A stretch of DNA of 64,000 nt from Fremontodendron californicum (Eukaryota > Streptophyta > Magnoliopsida > Malvales > Malvaceae): assembly GCA_030761205.1 (NCBI GenBank), contig JAULJL010000027.1, forward strand, positions 19,222,501-19,286,500. Direction: 5' to 3'. A program made the position numbers and the translations under genes. The notes below the pieces were generated by a model. That model ran no database searches and was not told where the DNA came from. It was given only the letters and a program-made list of their open reading frames with translations. Shown here in pieces: positions 11,250-21,756 of this stretch (position 1 is its first letter; every line of letters starts with the position of its first letter).

Positions 11250-12400
11250 AATTCTGACTTGCCGAATGCTCTGAGTAAAAAAAATAAAACTTTCAGAATT
11301 TATTTTTTTTATTTCTTTTCTTTTTTCCTTTTTTTCTTTTTTCTTTTTTTTTTCTTCTTTCCCCTTTTTTCCTTCTGGTCGGGTCGGACTACAAACGGGT
11401 CGGGTCACCCGTGGAGCAAAGCGCGGACCCCCACTTTTATGCAAAACGGTGCGTTTTGCACCTTATATAAATTTCACTTTTTTTTCAGATTTTTTAGATC
11501 CTTCACTCTCTTTGCGTAAAACTCTCTCTTCTCTTTCTCCCCTATGTTCTTCAGTGCCACCAAAAAATTCAAATTTTCCATATTTCGGTGGTGGCTCCGT
11601 CGTTGACCGTCGTGCTCCGGCGTGTTTTTCTACACCAGTAAGCCCAAAATCTTTCCCTCCTTCTCCTCTTCCCGAATCTCTCACTGGTTTTGTCCGAATC
11701 TATCACGATTCCTGTAGATCTAGGATCGAAGTTCGGGACTCCTCAACTCCCGATCTTCCTTTTTGTTGTTTTTTTTTTTTTTTTTTTTGTAGATCTTTCT
11801 TTTTTGGTTGTGCCTATTGGTTGTGGCTTTTTATTTGCAAGTTTGTTTTTTCGATTTCAGATCCTTTTTTTTTTTTGGTTTTTTTTCTCTCGAGGTTTTT
11901 TTTTTTTTTTGGAGGGTGTGGCTGTTGGGATTTTATAGGGAGCTGTGCGGTGGGGCTTAGTCGGTTTGGTTAGGGCGGTGGTGCTAGGCTAGGGGTGTCA
12001 AGTCGGTGGCCAGGCCACTTGGTAGCTGGCTGCTTGGTGGCAGCGCCTGGATGGCTGTTGTGCAAGGCAGAGGCGGTGGGTGCCAGGTCGGTGGCGGCTT
12101 GGCAGGGCAAGTGGGTGTTAGGCAGCAGAGCAAGTGGCTGGTGGTGGAGAGGCGGTGGAGGCAACTAGGGTTTGTCGGGGAGAGGCTGCTGGCAAGCCTT
12201 GGGGCCTGCTGGGTATGGTGCTAGAGGAGGGCCTGTTGGGCCCGGATGCAGGCTGGCCTGCAAGGTAAGCCTGGCTGCTTTGGGGTCTGGGCCAGATTGA
12301 GCCAGGGGTTGGTTGGGCTTGGAATTGGGCCGAATGGCCTGGGTGTTGGATGGGATCGAGATTGGGCCATAATAATAATAATAAAATAATAATAATAATA
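11250..12400. other. Pyrimidine- and GC-rich stretch, probable outer LTR sequence
   Basis: There is a long pyrimidine tract (11295-11375), then CGGGTCGGACTACAAACGGG, a mixed segment with GTCGTTGACCGTCGT, and a G-rich stretch with repeated GGTGG and TTGGGCC-type words, ending in an ATA/ATT microsatellite (12369-12410). Similar words (GACGGTCAACG, GGGTCGGGCC) occur in the LTR at 2185-4607. It is therefore probably the outer LTR of the reversed element, although an unrelated insertion is not excluded. No gene was recognised. Confidence 0.4.
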
Positions 12401-12410
12401 ATAATAAATA

Positions 12411-13030
12411 AAAAAATGAGTCGCTACACCTCTATTTATTAAAAACATTTTTGTTGACTTTTGCTTCATCTATATCTATTAACAGATTTAATTTGCCGGT
12501 CAACCAGCTCGAGCTTTTTGCAATTTATTCTCGGTGGTTGAGGTTGGATATTTGAACCTTATTCCTCTCTCCACATTCTCTTTATGGTGATTAATTAATA
12601 ATTTAATCTAATCGTTTGTTAATCGATGTCCTTAATTAAATGATACCTAATCAATTGTAGTATGATTCTATTAGTAAAACATTGAGCTTTTATTTTCAGT
12701 AATAGATTATGATTTAATTTCTGTCAATATACGTGATTAATTTGATAATAATGCCCAACCATTCGGTCCTAATTCCAAATTTTTTTCTAATGAATAATAA
12801 TATAGCCATTCATTTTTTTCATTTAATAAAAATCAAAATACAAATTTTGAAGGGTACCAATTAAGAGTATTTATTCTTAAATGAGTTTGTGACATTTTTT
12901 ATTTATAAATGGAATTAATAACTGAAATTATGATGACATAGATTAAATTTTTTGTATCCTTATTATTTTTATTTTCTTTATGTATTAGTGATTTTTTTAA
13001 TGTTAGATAATCAACCTATTATTGTTTTAA
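12411..13030. other. AT-rich intergenic DNA, nothing recognised
   Basis: There is no open frame or repeat of note between the microsatellite and the Helitron start. Confidence 0.5.
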
Positions 13031-13523
13031 TCTATTATATATAATGAGAGTGACAAAATTTAGTGTCACTCCCAACTCGATTGATATATTTATATTTAAC
13101 TGAATTTGCATTTGCAAAACTCGATTGAATGTACTAATTCAAGTAAGTTTATCGTTGGTAGAAGGCAATTTTTTAAACTTCCTTATTCTCCATAGTGGGT
13201 TGTTGTGCACGGTTACCAACCAATAGTTAATAGTATATTATTATTACTTTTACCGTGATTTACTTTTACCAACCAATAGTTGATAGTATTTTATTATTAC
13301 TTTTAACTATCCAAATATATGACTATTTTATACTTCTATCTATCCAAATATATGACTTTTTATATTTAATCTTTTTAAAATATAATTTATTATTTTTTAA
13401 AAAAATATATTGACTCACATAATAAGTATGTGGAATTCTAGTATCATTTAAAATATTTATTTTAAAATATTTTTAATTCATAATTTGTTTTTTTCACCCA
13501 CATTGTGGGTGTGCAATATCTAA
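13031..13523 (+). mobile_element. Small non-autonomous Helitron, complete
   Basis: It starts with TCTATTATATATAATGAGAG right after an A. It ends with the hairpin CACCCACATTGTGGGTG (13495-13511), eight bases, then CTAA followed by T. Helitrons begin with TC, end with a hairpin plus CTRR, and insert between A and T without a target duplication; all of this is met. The 493-bp body is AT-rich, holds a partial internal duplication (two CCAACCAATAGTT blocks near 13215-13310), and codes for nothing. Confidence 0.8.
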
Positions 13524-13770
13524 TTTTTATTTAATCGAGAATTTCACCTAAGTCTTTCCTAAAAAAATTTTAGTTAGTTAGAAGATACTTATCAACAATC
13601 TTACTATACTTATTTTTGAGTCCTAAGGAACACAATAGGTATTTTTTTAGTTTTCATGTTATTTTGGTCGATTTGGCTGAGGGACATAAGAGGTATTTTA
13701 CAAGGAAAAGAAAACAATGTCAGAGAGATGAGAAGAGATAGGGAAAAAGAGAGAGGCTGTATGTCGAGAG

Positions 13771-14299
13771 TAGACTTGTCTAAGGGTCAGGCTACCCATC
13801 TCAGCCCGAAGGCCCGCCCATATTTGGAAGGGCTTGGACCAAAATATTAGGGCCGAAAAATGGGCTTGGGCAAAAAAATTAGGCCCATTTAAAATATGGG
13901 TCGGGCCTTGGCTCCAACATTCAAGGCCCAAGCCCGGCCCGATCTGTTTTCTAATTAAATAATATATTATTTATATTTATATATATTATGTAATTTATGT
14001 CATATAAAAATTAAATATATATAATATTATAGTGTAAACATTAAAAAATATGTTAAGTTATCCATGTTTAAGAACTTAATAAAATATATATATATAAGTA
14101 TTAAAGATTAAATAATACAAATTTAAAAAAAGTAGAAAATGGGCGGGCCTAAATGGGCTTGGGCTATCCATTTACAAATATGGGCGGGTTTGAAAAAATT
14201 TTGAGGCCCATATTTCGGGTCGGGCCGGGCTTGGGCAAGCAAATGTAGTGTTGATACCATACATGGGCCCGGCCCAAACCCGGCCCATGGACACCTCTA
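13771..14299. mobile_element. hAT-type MITE with 8-bp target duplication
   Basis: The ends read TAGACTTGTCTAAGGG on the left and, as reverse complement, TAGAGGTGTCCATGGG on the right, giving imperfect terminal inverted repeats. The flanks are GTCGAGAG (13763-13770) and GTCGGGAG (14300-14307), an 8-bp duplication with one change, the size expected for hAT transposons. Both ends are rich in GGGCC, GGCCC and GGGCTTGGG words, while the centre is AT-rich. There is no transposase. Confidence 0.85.
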
Positions 14300-15124
14300 G
14301 TCGGGAGAAAGAGAGGCAGTTGAGGGGCGGATGAAGGGGATGATGACTGAACGGTGGTGGATGACTGGTCGGTTGAGGAAAGGGAGAAGGAGAGGAGAGG
14401 AAGGGGAAAAGAGAAAAGAAAATGGAGGATGAGAAAGAGGCCGATTTGGCCCCCTTCGTGCCGGAACTATAGTGAGCGAGGTCGGATCTGCTTCCTTCAC
14501 GTTGTCGGTGATTGGTGCAAGTCAGACACCCTTGTCTGTCGAAAAAACGATAAAGAAGAAGAAAATAAGGAAAAAATGTAAGGATATCTATATATTAGTA
14601 TATATTTAGTGAATTTTTTTGAAGTTAAAATATATTATGTAAAAGATGCCTTTTATGTTGTTTGAATATTGTTTAGACTTTAACAGTCATCTTTTCTGCT
14701 GCGTACTATTGTAAATTTTTTGGGTTTAATTTTATTCGCTAAAATAAATTGTCCTCTATAGAGTTTGGAATTTCTATAGATTACTTTTCTTTTGTTTGTT
14801 CTACTTGCAATGATGGCAGGTTTCTTTTTCTTTTTCCTTCTCTTATTGATTCGTTTCTTTTTGTTCTTTTGAATGGATTATATGTTAATATAGTTTATGA
14901 GACTTTGTTATTATTTTGTTGCTGAGTTCAATGTTTGACAATTTTTTGGGTAGCTTGCTTACAGTTTGTGGGTTAATATTAGATTTAATTGATAAATTAA
15001 GACAAAGACATGATTCACATTTTTTATTATTCTTGATGCTTTTTTTGCTTAAAGCATGGATAAGTCCATATGGATACTTTTTAGATTCAATTTTGTTATT
15101 GACTTTGTTTACATTTCTTCTTTG
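14300..15124. other. Unassigned DNA upstream of the HMGR pseudogene
   Basis: It begins with a purine-rich stretch (14310-14440) and continues as T-rich DNA. No HMGR sequence or other gene could be read. It may be decayed flanking or earlier exon/intron sequence of the pseudogene. Confidence 0.4.
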
Positions 15125-16114
15125 TCTGGTGGAGCTACAAGTATTCAATTGAAAGATGGGATGACTATAGCTCCTGTTGTAAGGTTCGATACTGCGAAAA
15201 GGGCAGCAGATCTGATGTTGTATTTGGAAGATCCTGACAATTTCAAGACTTTGGCTGTTGTTTTTAACAGGTTTGTTTGGATATTTTGAATTCAAGAGTT
15301 AATGATTTAAACCCAAGCTAATATTGGTGCTGGTTTGTTGAAAGTTGTGAGTTTCTGGGTGGTTGCAGATAAAGTAGATTTGCTAGGCTTCAAGGTATAA
15401 AATGTGCAATTGCTGGGAAGAATCTATATTTGAGATTCACTTGAAGTACAGGTGATATTATGGGAAGAATCTATATTCGTTTATTTATTTTTGAGTTTGT
15501 TTGTGTTCGGTTCATGTTCATTAAGGATTTTCAAATTGTGTTCAAGCTTTGTTCGTGAACATTAAATAAACATGTTCATGAACATATAATCGAACATGTT
15601 CGTGAACAATTAAAAATACGTTCATGAACAATAAACAAACAAACAAACAAAAAAAGTCAGTTTTAAATTATTATTAAATATAAAATAATTAAATACAAAC
15701 ATAATTTAATTTAATTTATTACTAAATTATTAAATAATATTAATTATATTATAAGTAAATAAAATATAAGTAATATTATTATTAATTATATTATAAACGA
15801 ACATAAACGAGCTTTAAACGAACTAATAAACGAGCTTTAAACGAACCATAAACGAGTTTATTCGTGAACATAAACGAACCGAACACACATCTGTTCGAAC
15901 TCGGTTCGTTTAATAAACTAACATTAAAATTGTGTTCATAATCGTTTATTTAGCTTAATAAACGAACATAAATCGAACTGTTCATGAATAGTTCTTCGAA
16001 CGCTCTATTCGTTTACAGCCCTATATGGGGATGAACATGGTCTCCAAGGGAGTCCAAAATGTTCTGGATTTCCTTCAAACTGATTTCCTGACATGGATTT
16101 CATTGGCATTTCTG
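15125..16114 (+). pseudogene. HMG-CoA reductase pseudogene (parts of two exons, intron kept)
   Basis: 3-hydroxy-3-methylglutaryl-CoA reductase makes mevalonate in the ER-anchored isoprenoid pathway. Exon sequence 15125-15270 encodes SGGATSIQLKDGM, VVRFDTAKRAADLMLYLEDP and ends LAVVFN. A GT-AG intron follows (15271-15368). The next exon encodes SRFARLQGIKCAIAGKNLYL, is cut by a MITE (15477-16023), and resumes with MGMNMVSKGVQNVLDFLQTD up to a GTAAGC donor at 16115. These are highly conserved catalytic-domain blocks, and both introns sit where plant HMGR genes have them. Two nonsense codons (the exon's first codon region near 15371 and a Cys-to-stop near 15450) and a one-base deletion near 16088 kill it. 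Upstream and downstream exons are absent. Being intron-bearing, it is a gene relic and not a retrocopy. Confidence 0.9.
15477..16023. mobile_element. MITE inside the HMGR pseudogene exon
   Basis: It interrupts the exon between STGD and GMNMVS codons. It is flanked by TATGGGAA (15469-15476) and TATGGGGA (16024-16031), an 8-bp duplication with one change that suggests a hAT relative. The right end, read in reverse, is TAGGGCTGTAAACGAATAG. The left end is atypical (GAATCTATATTCGTTT). The body is full of TTCGTGAACAT, AAACGAACATAAACGA and similar inverted words. Confidence 0.75.
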
Positions 16115-16764
16115 GTAAGCTTCACTACTATAATCATTCGTGTGTCCATCTTTAGGAATAATAATTAATGCCAAATTTATTGGTGCTACTTTTGTTTTTT
16201 AGACATTTAAACAAGTATAAAATAATGTTCAATTTGTTATTTGTTGAGTGTATAGACATTGTAGACACCTAATTTTGTCCGGGCCTTTTAAAACCAATTT
16301 TGATTTGTCCCCCTCTCGGATTTTATATTTTTGTAAAAGTCACGGTCGCGATTTTAGATTTTTAAAAAATGTTATAAATTATATATATCATTTTTAGCTT
16401 TAATTGTTCAAATAAAACCAGACCGTAAAATTACCAATTTTAAAATTCAATTTAAACCCGAGGTGAAAAGTTTAATCGTGAGCTTTATTAGATTTTTAAA
16501 ATAAATTTTTAATTGAAAATATTTGAAAAAATAAAAAAGAGAGACTTGAAATAAAGGAAGGGTAACTTAGACATTACCCATTTTTTTTTAGGTTAGAAAT
16601 TGAGATATAAAATGGAACTTGGAAAAGATATGGAGGGGGGCCGATTTTAGGAAAAGGGAGAAAAGATTGGCGGCTCGGAAAAAAAAAAAGAAAAAAGCTT
16701 AGTTTCGTTTTTTTGGGGGGGGGGTTTTTTTATTCTTCTCTTCTCTTCTAGTTTGTTCCGCCAT

Positions 16765-17293
16765 CATGGCCACCAAGATCAGCAAAAATGAAAGGTTATT
16801 GTTAGTGGAAATTAAGCTTGGGGCTCAGCTTGCTGATAGTCCATGAAGCATGAAGTTTAAAAGGGTGGTTACATGATTTCATCTGGTCATTTATTCAAAA
16901 GGATGAAAAAAGAGAAAACTTGCTGATAGTCGTGGATTTTCCATGGAAACAGTGGTTGAAGTTGAGGGGAGTGATGAAGGGAAATTTGAAGAGACTGGCC
17001 TTGAGAAAAGTAACTGGGTTTTATCTTCATCAAAGCATGTTGCTGATCCGGTTGTTTGCAAGCTCGTTCGGGTTGAGCGGAATGGGAGATTAGTGCCCGC
17101 GACAGATGATGAGCTCATGGAGGTTGAGGGTTTGCTGGAATATGAGAAGCGTGAAACCCATATTGTTGCAGACACTGGGCAGGCTTTAGGGTGCACTTCT
17201 AATGAAGTGACATCCTCTGGCATGCCTCAGTTAGAAAGCTCTGAAGGTTTGTCACAATCTTTGAACACGGAAGCTGGTGTCGACAAATTAAGT
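16765..17293 (+). pseudogene. Captured fragment of an unidentified plant gene (5' LTR copy)
   Basis: ATG at 16765 opens MATKISKNERLLLVEIKLGA and stops after about 26 codons. From 16943 another frame reads METVVEVEGSDEGKFEETGL, RLVPATDDELMEVEGLLE, and runs into the ERA fragment. It is acidic and Ser-rich and looks like real host coding sequence. I do not recognise the family. No intron is visible across this part. Confidence 0.6.
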
Positions 17294-17796
17294 GCTGCCT
17301 TGAATGCTGACTATGTGGTTGTTCTTGTTGATGCTTGTAAAGTGCCTGAAAAAAATTGATGAAGTCTTGGTAGAAGGTATAGGAGATCTCAAGTGTACAC
17401 TTCCGACTTTACTGGTTTTGAATAAGAAAGATATGATAAAACCTGGTGAAATTGCAAAAAAGTTTGAGTGGTATGAGAAATTTACTGATGTTGATGAGGT
17501 CATACCTGTGAGTGCAAAGTATGGACATGGGGTAGATGATGTCAAGGATTGGATATTGTCAAAACTTCCCACTGGGCCACCTTACTATCCAAAGGACATT
17601 GTCAGTGAGCACCCAGAAAGGTTCTTTGTAGTTGAAATTATCAGAGAAAAGATATCTATGCAGTATCGCAAAGAGATTCCTTATGCATGTCAGGTAAATG
17701 TGGTAAACTACAAAACCAGGCCAAATGCAAAAGACTTTATACAAGTAGAAGTTGTTGTTGAGAAAGACTCCCAGAAAATCATCCTCATTGGAAAAT
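17294..17796 (+). pseudogene. Captured fragment of chloroplast ERA-type GTPase (5' LTR copy)
   Basis: ERA is a ribosome-assembly GTPase with an N-terminal G domain and a C-terminal KH domain. The fragment encodes ADYVVVLVDACKVPE, the G4 motif LLVLNKKD, the G5-like VIPVSAKYGHGVDDVKDW, then YPKDIVSEHPERFFVVEIIR and a KH-domain start up to KIILIGK. P-loop and G2/G3 are absent. An extra A in the run near 17349 shifts the frame just after CKVPE. Exon-exon junctions are joined without introns, so it was probably captured as cDNA. It fuses directly to PDI sequence near 17796. Confidence 0.88.
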
Positions 17797-18597
17797 TGGT
17801 CAAGACATAGGAGCTCTCGTCGAGTTCTATACTCCTTGGTGTGAACACTTAAGAAGCTAGCTCCCGAGTATGAACAGCTTATGGCGAGTTTCAAGAAGGC
17901 AGAATCTATCTAGATAGGAAAGGTTGATAGTGATGAGCATAAGAGTGTATGCAGCAAATATTGGTGTTCAAGGCTACCCAACTGTCATTGGTTTCCTAAA
18001 GGCTCTTTGGAACCTAAAAATTATAAAGGACCATGCACCGCAGAGGCCCTTACTGAGATTGTGAATACTGAAGGAAGGACCGATGTGAAGATAGCTACTG
18101 TGCCATCCAATGTTGCAGTGCTAAATGCTGATAATTTTTATGAGGTTGTCTTTGACGAGACCAAAGATGTGTTGGCTGAGCTCTATGCTCCTTGGTGTGA
18201 CCTTGCAAAACCTTGCTCCTATCTATGAAGAGGGCAACAAAGTTAGTGAAGACTATAATGATGGCAGGGATTTGGATGACTTTGTTACTTTCATCAATGA
18301 GAAGTGTTGCATCAGTCGTGGTGCAAAAGGGTAGCTAACTTCAAAGAATGGTATTTTGTGAAGTTTGGATACGTTGGTGAAGGAGTTTGTGATTGCTAGC
18401 AGTGATGATAAGAAAGTAGTCTTTTCTAAGATTGAAGTGGAAGTTGAGAAGTTTAAGGTCCCACTGTGAGGTATGGAAAGATATACTTGGAAGCTGCTAA
18501 AAGCTATTTGGAGAAAGGTGCTAATTCTCCCAAGAAGGAAATTGAGTAGCTGCAGCACATTCTTGACGAGGTCTTCAAAAATGGCATCAGGAACTAG
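17797..18597 (+). pseudogene. Captured fragment of PDI-like 2 protein (5' LTR copy)
   Basis: Protein disulfide isomerases carry thioredoxin domains with CGHC active sites. In shifting frames this reads GALVEFYTPWCEH, LAPEYEQLMASFKKAESI, KVDSDEHKSVCSKY, AEALTEIVNTEGRTDVKIAT, DETKDVLAELYAPWC, then DYNDGRDLDDFVTFINEKC and an ERp29-like C-terminal part. This order matches plant PDIL2-1-type proteins. Both CGHC sites are broken by small deletions, and a block between the second site and DYNDGRDLDD is missing. Several stops are present and no introns. It is not functional. Confidence 0.85.
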
Positions 18598-18604
18598 AAG
18601 AGAA

Positions 18605-18815
18605 GATGGTCATTTCAAGTTGTCTGAAAACTAGTAAACTTGTAATCAATAAAGTTGACATTACTTAGTGGTTTGTTGGTGGCTCCTTCGATGCTAATGT
18701 CAATCCTGCAAATCAGATTATACTTGGAGATGGTGGCGCAGATGGAGCCGTACATAGGGCTGTTGGTCTAGAACTTCGACTTGCATGCTATAAAGTCCCA
18801 GAACTGGTATAAGCA
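18605..18815 (+). pseudogene. Captured fragment of a macro-domain protein (5' LTR copy)
   Basis: Macro domains bind or hydrolyse ADP-ribose derivatives. The fragment reads DGHFKLSEN, a stop-containing NKVDIT-WFVGGS, NVNPANQIILGDGGADGAVH and RAVGLELRLACYKVPEL. This matches the conserved NPAN and GGGGVDGAIHRAAG region of plant macro proteins. A TAG replaces a codon after DIT, and a stop follows the ACYKVPEL stretch. It is fused right after the PDI piece. Confidence 0.82.
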
Positions 18816-19301
18816 ATTTTGGTAGCTTTGGGAAACCAAACAAAAAAGAGAATCTTGAATGGAAAGATAGGAAATGGTTTTTTGCGAAGGGGACAAGCAC
18901 AAGGTAATATTCTTTTATTTTATTTTATGTTTATTGTGCTTGCTTTGGACATAGTATATTACGGTGTATGTTTCGCGTTTGATAATTTACTCTTATACGA
19001 CTAATGTTGCTTGCCTTGGACATGGTCTATTGTGGTGCATGCCTTAATGTCATTTTGCATATTCATAGCATTTTAATAAATAAGGCAATATTCTCGAGTT
19101 CAATAATTCATGGTTTTCTCTGCTTGGTCTGCCGGAGAGGTTATCATTAATTATTAACAAAGGAATACCCTTTTCTAAAATAAAATGATTCGAAATTTTT
19201 TGAAATAAATAAAACTTTCTATGTTTTGTCGGGTCTGTCGGGGAACATGAAAAGATTTTGGTATTAATAAACTCCGAGTCATTTTTAAGTTAATTCATCT
19301 T

Positions 19302-19800
19302 ATGCCATGTCACCTGCCATGCTATCTTAAGCCATTTCACATGCCATGTTATCTTAAGCCATTTCACATGCCATGTCATTTTATGCCATTTCATATGTCA
19401 TGCCATTTTGCTTGTCATGTCGATTTCGTTTACATGCCATGTCATTTCATGCCATGTCACATGTCATGTCATTTTATATCATCCATATGCCATGTCACCT
19501 TGCTTGTCATGTCGATTTCATTCACATGTCATGTCATCTTATGCCATGTCACATGTCATGTCATTTTATATCATCCATATGCCATGTCACCTTGCTTGTC
19601 ATGTCGATTTCATTCACATGTCATGTCATCTTATGCCATGTCACATGCCATGTTATTTTATGTCATCCATATGCCATGTCATCTTGCTTGCCATGTTGAT
19701 TTCATTCACATGCCATATCATTTTTTTTGCCATGTCATTTAGACACCAGGTCATGCATATTCCATGTCATTTATTTCATGCATTTTTGCACATGCCACTT
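19302..19800 (+). repeat. CATG-rich tandem array in the 5' LTR
   Basis: Words such as ATGCCATGTCA, TTTCACATGCC and CATGTCATGTCATTTTAT alternate. In the middle a unit of about 102 bp (CATATGCCATGTCACCTTGC, then GTCGATTTCATTCACATG) repeats about three times. Open frames run through all three forward frames only because the repeat lacks stops. Confidence 0.88.
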
Positions 19801-20899
19801 GAATAATGACTTGAGCCAATTAATGGTTCAAAGTCATGCTCTCTTGAGCACACTTGTGGAAAATTAAGTTTGTCAAGTTGATTATTCTACCTTTGTGATT
19901 TTTTTTTACTTAGCCAATTTTTATCTAACTTTCAAAAAGTCCTAGCTACTGTTTGTAAGTCATTTTAGGAGTTTCAAATATTTTTACTTTGATTTTTAAA
20001 TGATTTTATCAAAGGCAAAAATGTGTTGGCAAAGCAGTTTTTTTTTTTCCAAAACTCGTACATCTCTGATTTTTCTGGGAATTCATCTTTAATCAAAAAA
20101 TTAAGCCGATTTTTTTCCATGTAGTTTTACATGTCTTGAGTCTCCAGTAACTTTTTCAGAATTTTTTGAATTTTTAAAAATAGGGTAAAAAATCGTGGAT
20201 TAAAATTGGACAGTGGAGTCATAATTGAATTTAAAGAAAAATAATTTTTCTGTTTTAGTTAATTTACTTAGAGTGGTCTGATTAGGAGGGTTAGCTACTG
20301 ACTTAGGGTAGTTTCTAAGCCTTTTTAAACTCTAAAAATGGTTTTTCAAGTCTCGGGTTAAGGATAGTGAAGTCCGGATTTTTAAAATTAGGAAGTTAGA
20401 GCCATTTAAAAAAAAAAGATTTAGCCCAGTTTTTATTTTTAATTCAAGCTTTTCAAAATTGTTTTCAAACAATCACAAAGTATTTTGGTTTTAGAATATT
20501 TAATTTGACATATTTTCCTAAGGTAGCCGGATATCTTTTTAGATATACGGATTTCCTTAATAAAAGGAAAAAATACATTTCATGCATTGCATTTTTCATA
20601 TTCATGCATTTTATATAATATGTGATTCTTGTTATAATAATTTCTATGATATTGTTATTATTTTGATTTATATTTTTTGGTGTTATATGGTTTATTATAT
20701 GATTTGGAATATTTCATTATATCCTATGCTTTTTATTTAATTTTTTTTTTTGTCATATTATTTAGCATATACTATGTTCATGCATTATTATTTTCATTTT
20801 TATTTTCATGCATATTATATGATAGCATTATTTCATATTCCATCTCATTTAATTTATATGCCATATCATTCATGTTTGCCATGTCATTTAAATTATTTC

Positions 20900-21265
20900 A
20901 TTTCATATAGAATATGTTATGTTACTTAGGTTATTTTATTTCATTTAGAAAATATCATGTTACTTAGGTTATTTCATTTCATATAGAATATATTAAATTA
21001 CCTAGGTTATTTCATTTCATTTAGGATATATTATGTCATCTAGAATATTTTATTTCATTTAGATTATATCATATGACTTAGGATATTGCATTTCATATAG
21101 AATGTATTATGTTACATAGGTCATTTTATTTCATTTAGATTATATCATATGACTTAGGATATTGCATTTCATATAGAATGTATTATGTTACATAGGTCAT
21201 TTAATTTCATTTAGAATATATTATATAACTTAGGATATTCCATTTCATTTAGAATATGCTAAGGC
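20900..21265 (+). repeat. TTTCATTTAGAATAT tandem array in the 5' LTR
   Basis: About ten units of roughly 35-40 bp, built on TTATTTCATTTCATATAGAA and TTATGTTACTTAGG, with higher-order pairs (GACTTAGGATATTGCATTTC occurs twice, about 90 bases apart). The reversed solo LTR has a diverged counterpart near 43430-43680. Confidence 0.85.
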
Positions 21266-21732
21266 ATTCAAATCATGTCATGTCATTTAGGTTGCATTAT
21301 ATTATTTAAATTTTGCCATGTCATTTTATTTATGTCATGCATATATATATTCATATCTTTTAAAATGTTTTCAAAAGGATAATGATTTTTCAATAAAAAA
21401 TAAAGATATTCCCGAGTTAAAATAATTCATGAGTTCTCTACCGGGTTTGCTGGAGGGAATATCATCAATTATCATTAATAAAGGAATATCTTTCTTTCAA
21501 AAAAGAGAATGATTCGGAAAGTTTTTCAAAACTAATAAAATTTTCTATTTTGCCACGTTTGTTGGGGAATATAGGAAAATTTTGAATTTATAAATTCTGA
21601 ATCATTTTCAATTAAAAATGGAATTATTTTTCTTTAAATTGGGAATTAACTTGAAATACTAAATTTAAAACCAATTTTTACCGAGACTTGAGATAACACA
21701 CGATTAATAAGGTACCGATTTATACGGGCGTT

Positions 21733-21756
21733 GTGGGGGTGCTAATCCTTCCCCAC
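21733..21756 (+). other. Conserved U5 hairpin, 5' LTR
   Basis: GTGGGG pairs with CCCCAC around GTGCTAATCCTT. It is identical in stem to the copies at 35583 and 42932 and differs by a compensated pair from the copy at 4388. Confidence 0.75.

Larger units (their letters stand above)
9341..11250 (-). repeat. 5' LTR (3' portion) of the reversed Ogre element
   Basis: It lies directly upstream of the primer site on the minus strand. It contains the conserved hairpin (9546-9569), the primer-site look-alike at 9394-9403 (minus strand TGGCGAATCC) and a run of about 240-bp repeats. The exact inner border is near 9341-9343, where the usual CA end appears to have mutated to TA. Confidence 0.7.
4608..12400 (-). 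mobile_element. Reversed Ogre-type LTR retrotransposon, 5' part (LTR, leader, ORF1, gag)
   Basis: Reading down the minus strand there is an LTR (from about 9341 upward), a primer binding site (9321-9340), a conserved leader, an extra ORF1 before gag, and gag, which is cut at 4608 by the + strand element. An ORF upstream of gag is a hallmark of Ogre elements. Pol and the 3' LTR would lie left of the window, beyond the inserted element. The upper limit of the LTR is unclear because no GGTGTCTACA end is visible; LTR-like sequence reaches at least 11.25 kb and perhaps 12.4 kb. Confidence 0.7.

Noticed and set aside
11460..11480. TATATAAAT on the + strand followed by CT-rich sequence, like a gene promoter
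   Set aside because: It lies in sequence that resembles the reversed Ogre LTR, and the downstream frames are low-complexity without recognisable domains.
17304..17810. 168-codon frame that could be taken as a working ERA GTPase
   Set aside because: It lacks the P-loop, its start is an out-of-frame artefact of the extra A, it is fused to PDI sequence, and the same broken form is in both LTRs.
19302..19806. Three overlapping open frames of 108-146 codons rich in Met, Pro, Cys and His
   Set aside because: They are produced by the CATG tandem repeat in all three frames and recur in the other LTR; no start context or homology supports a protein.
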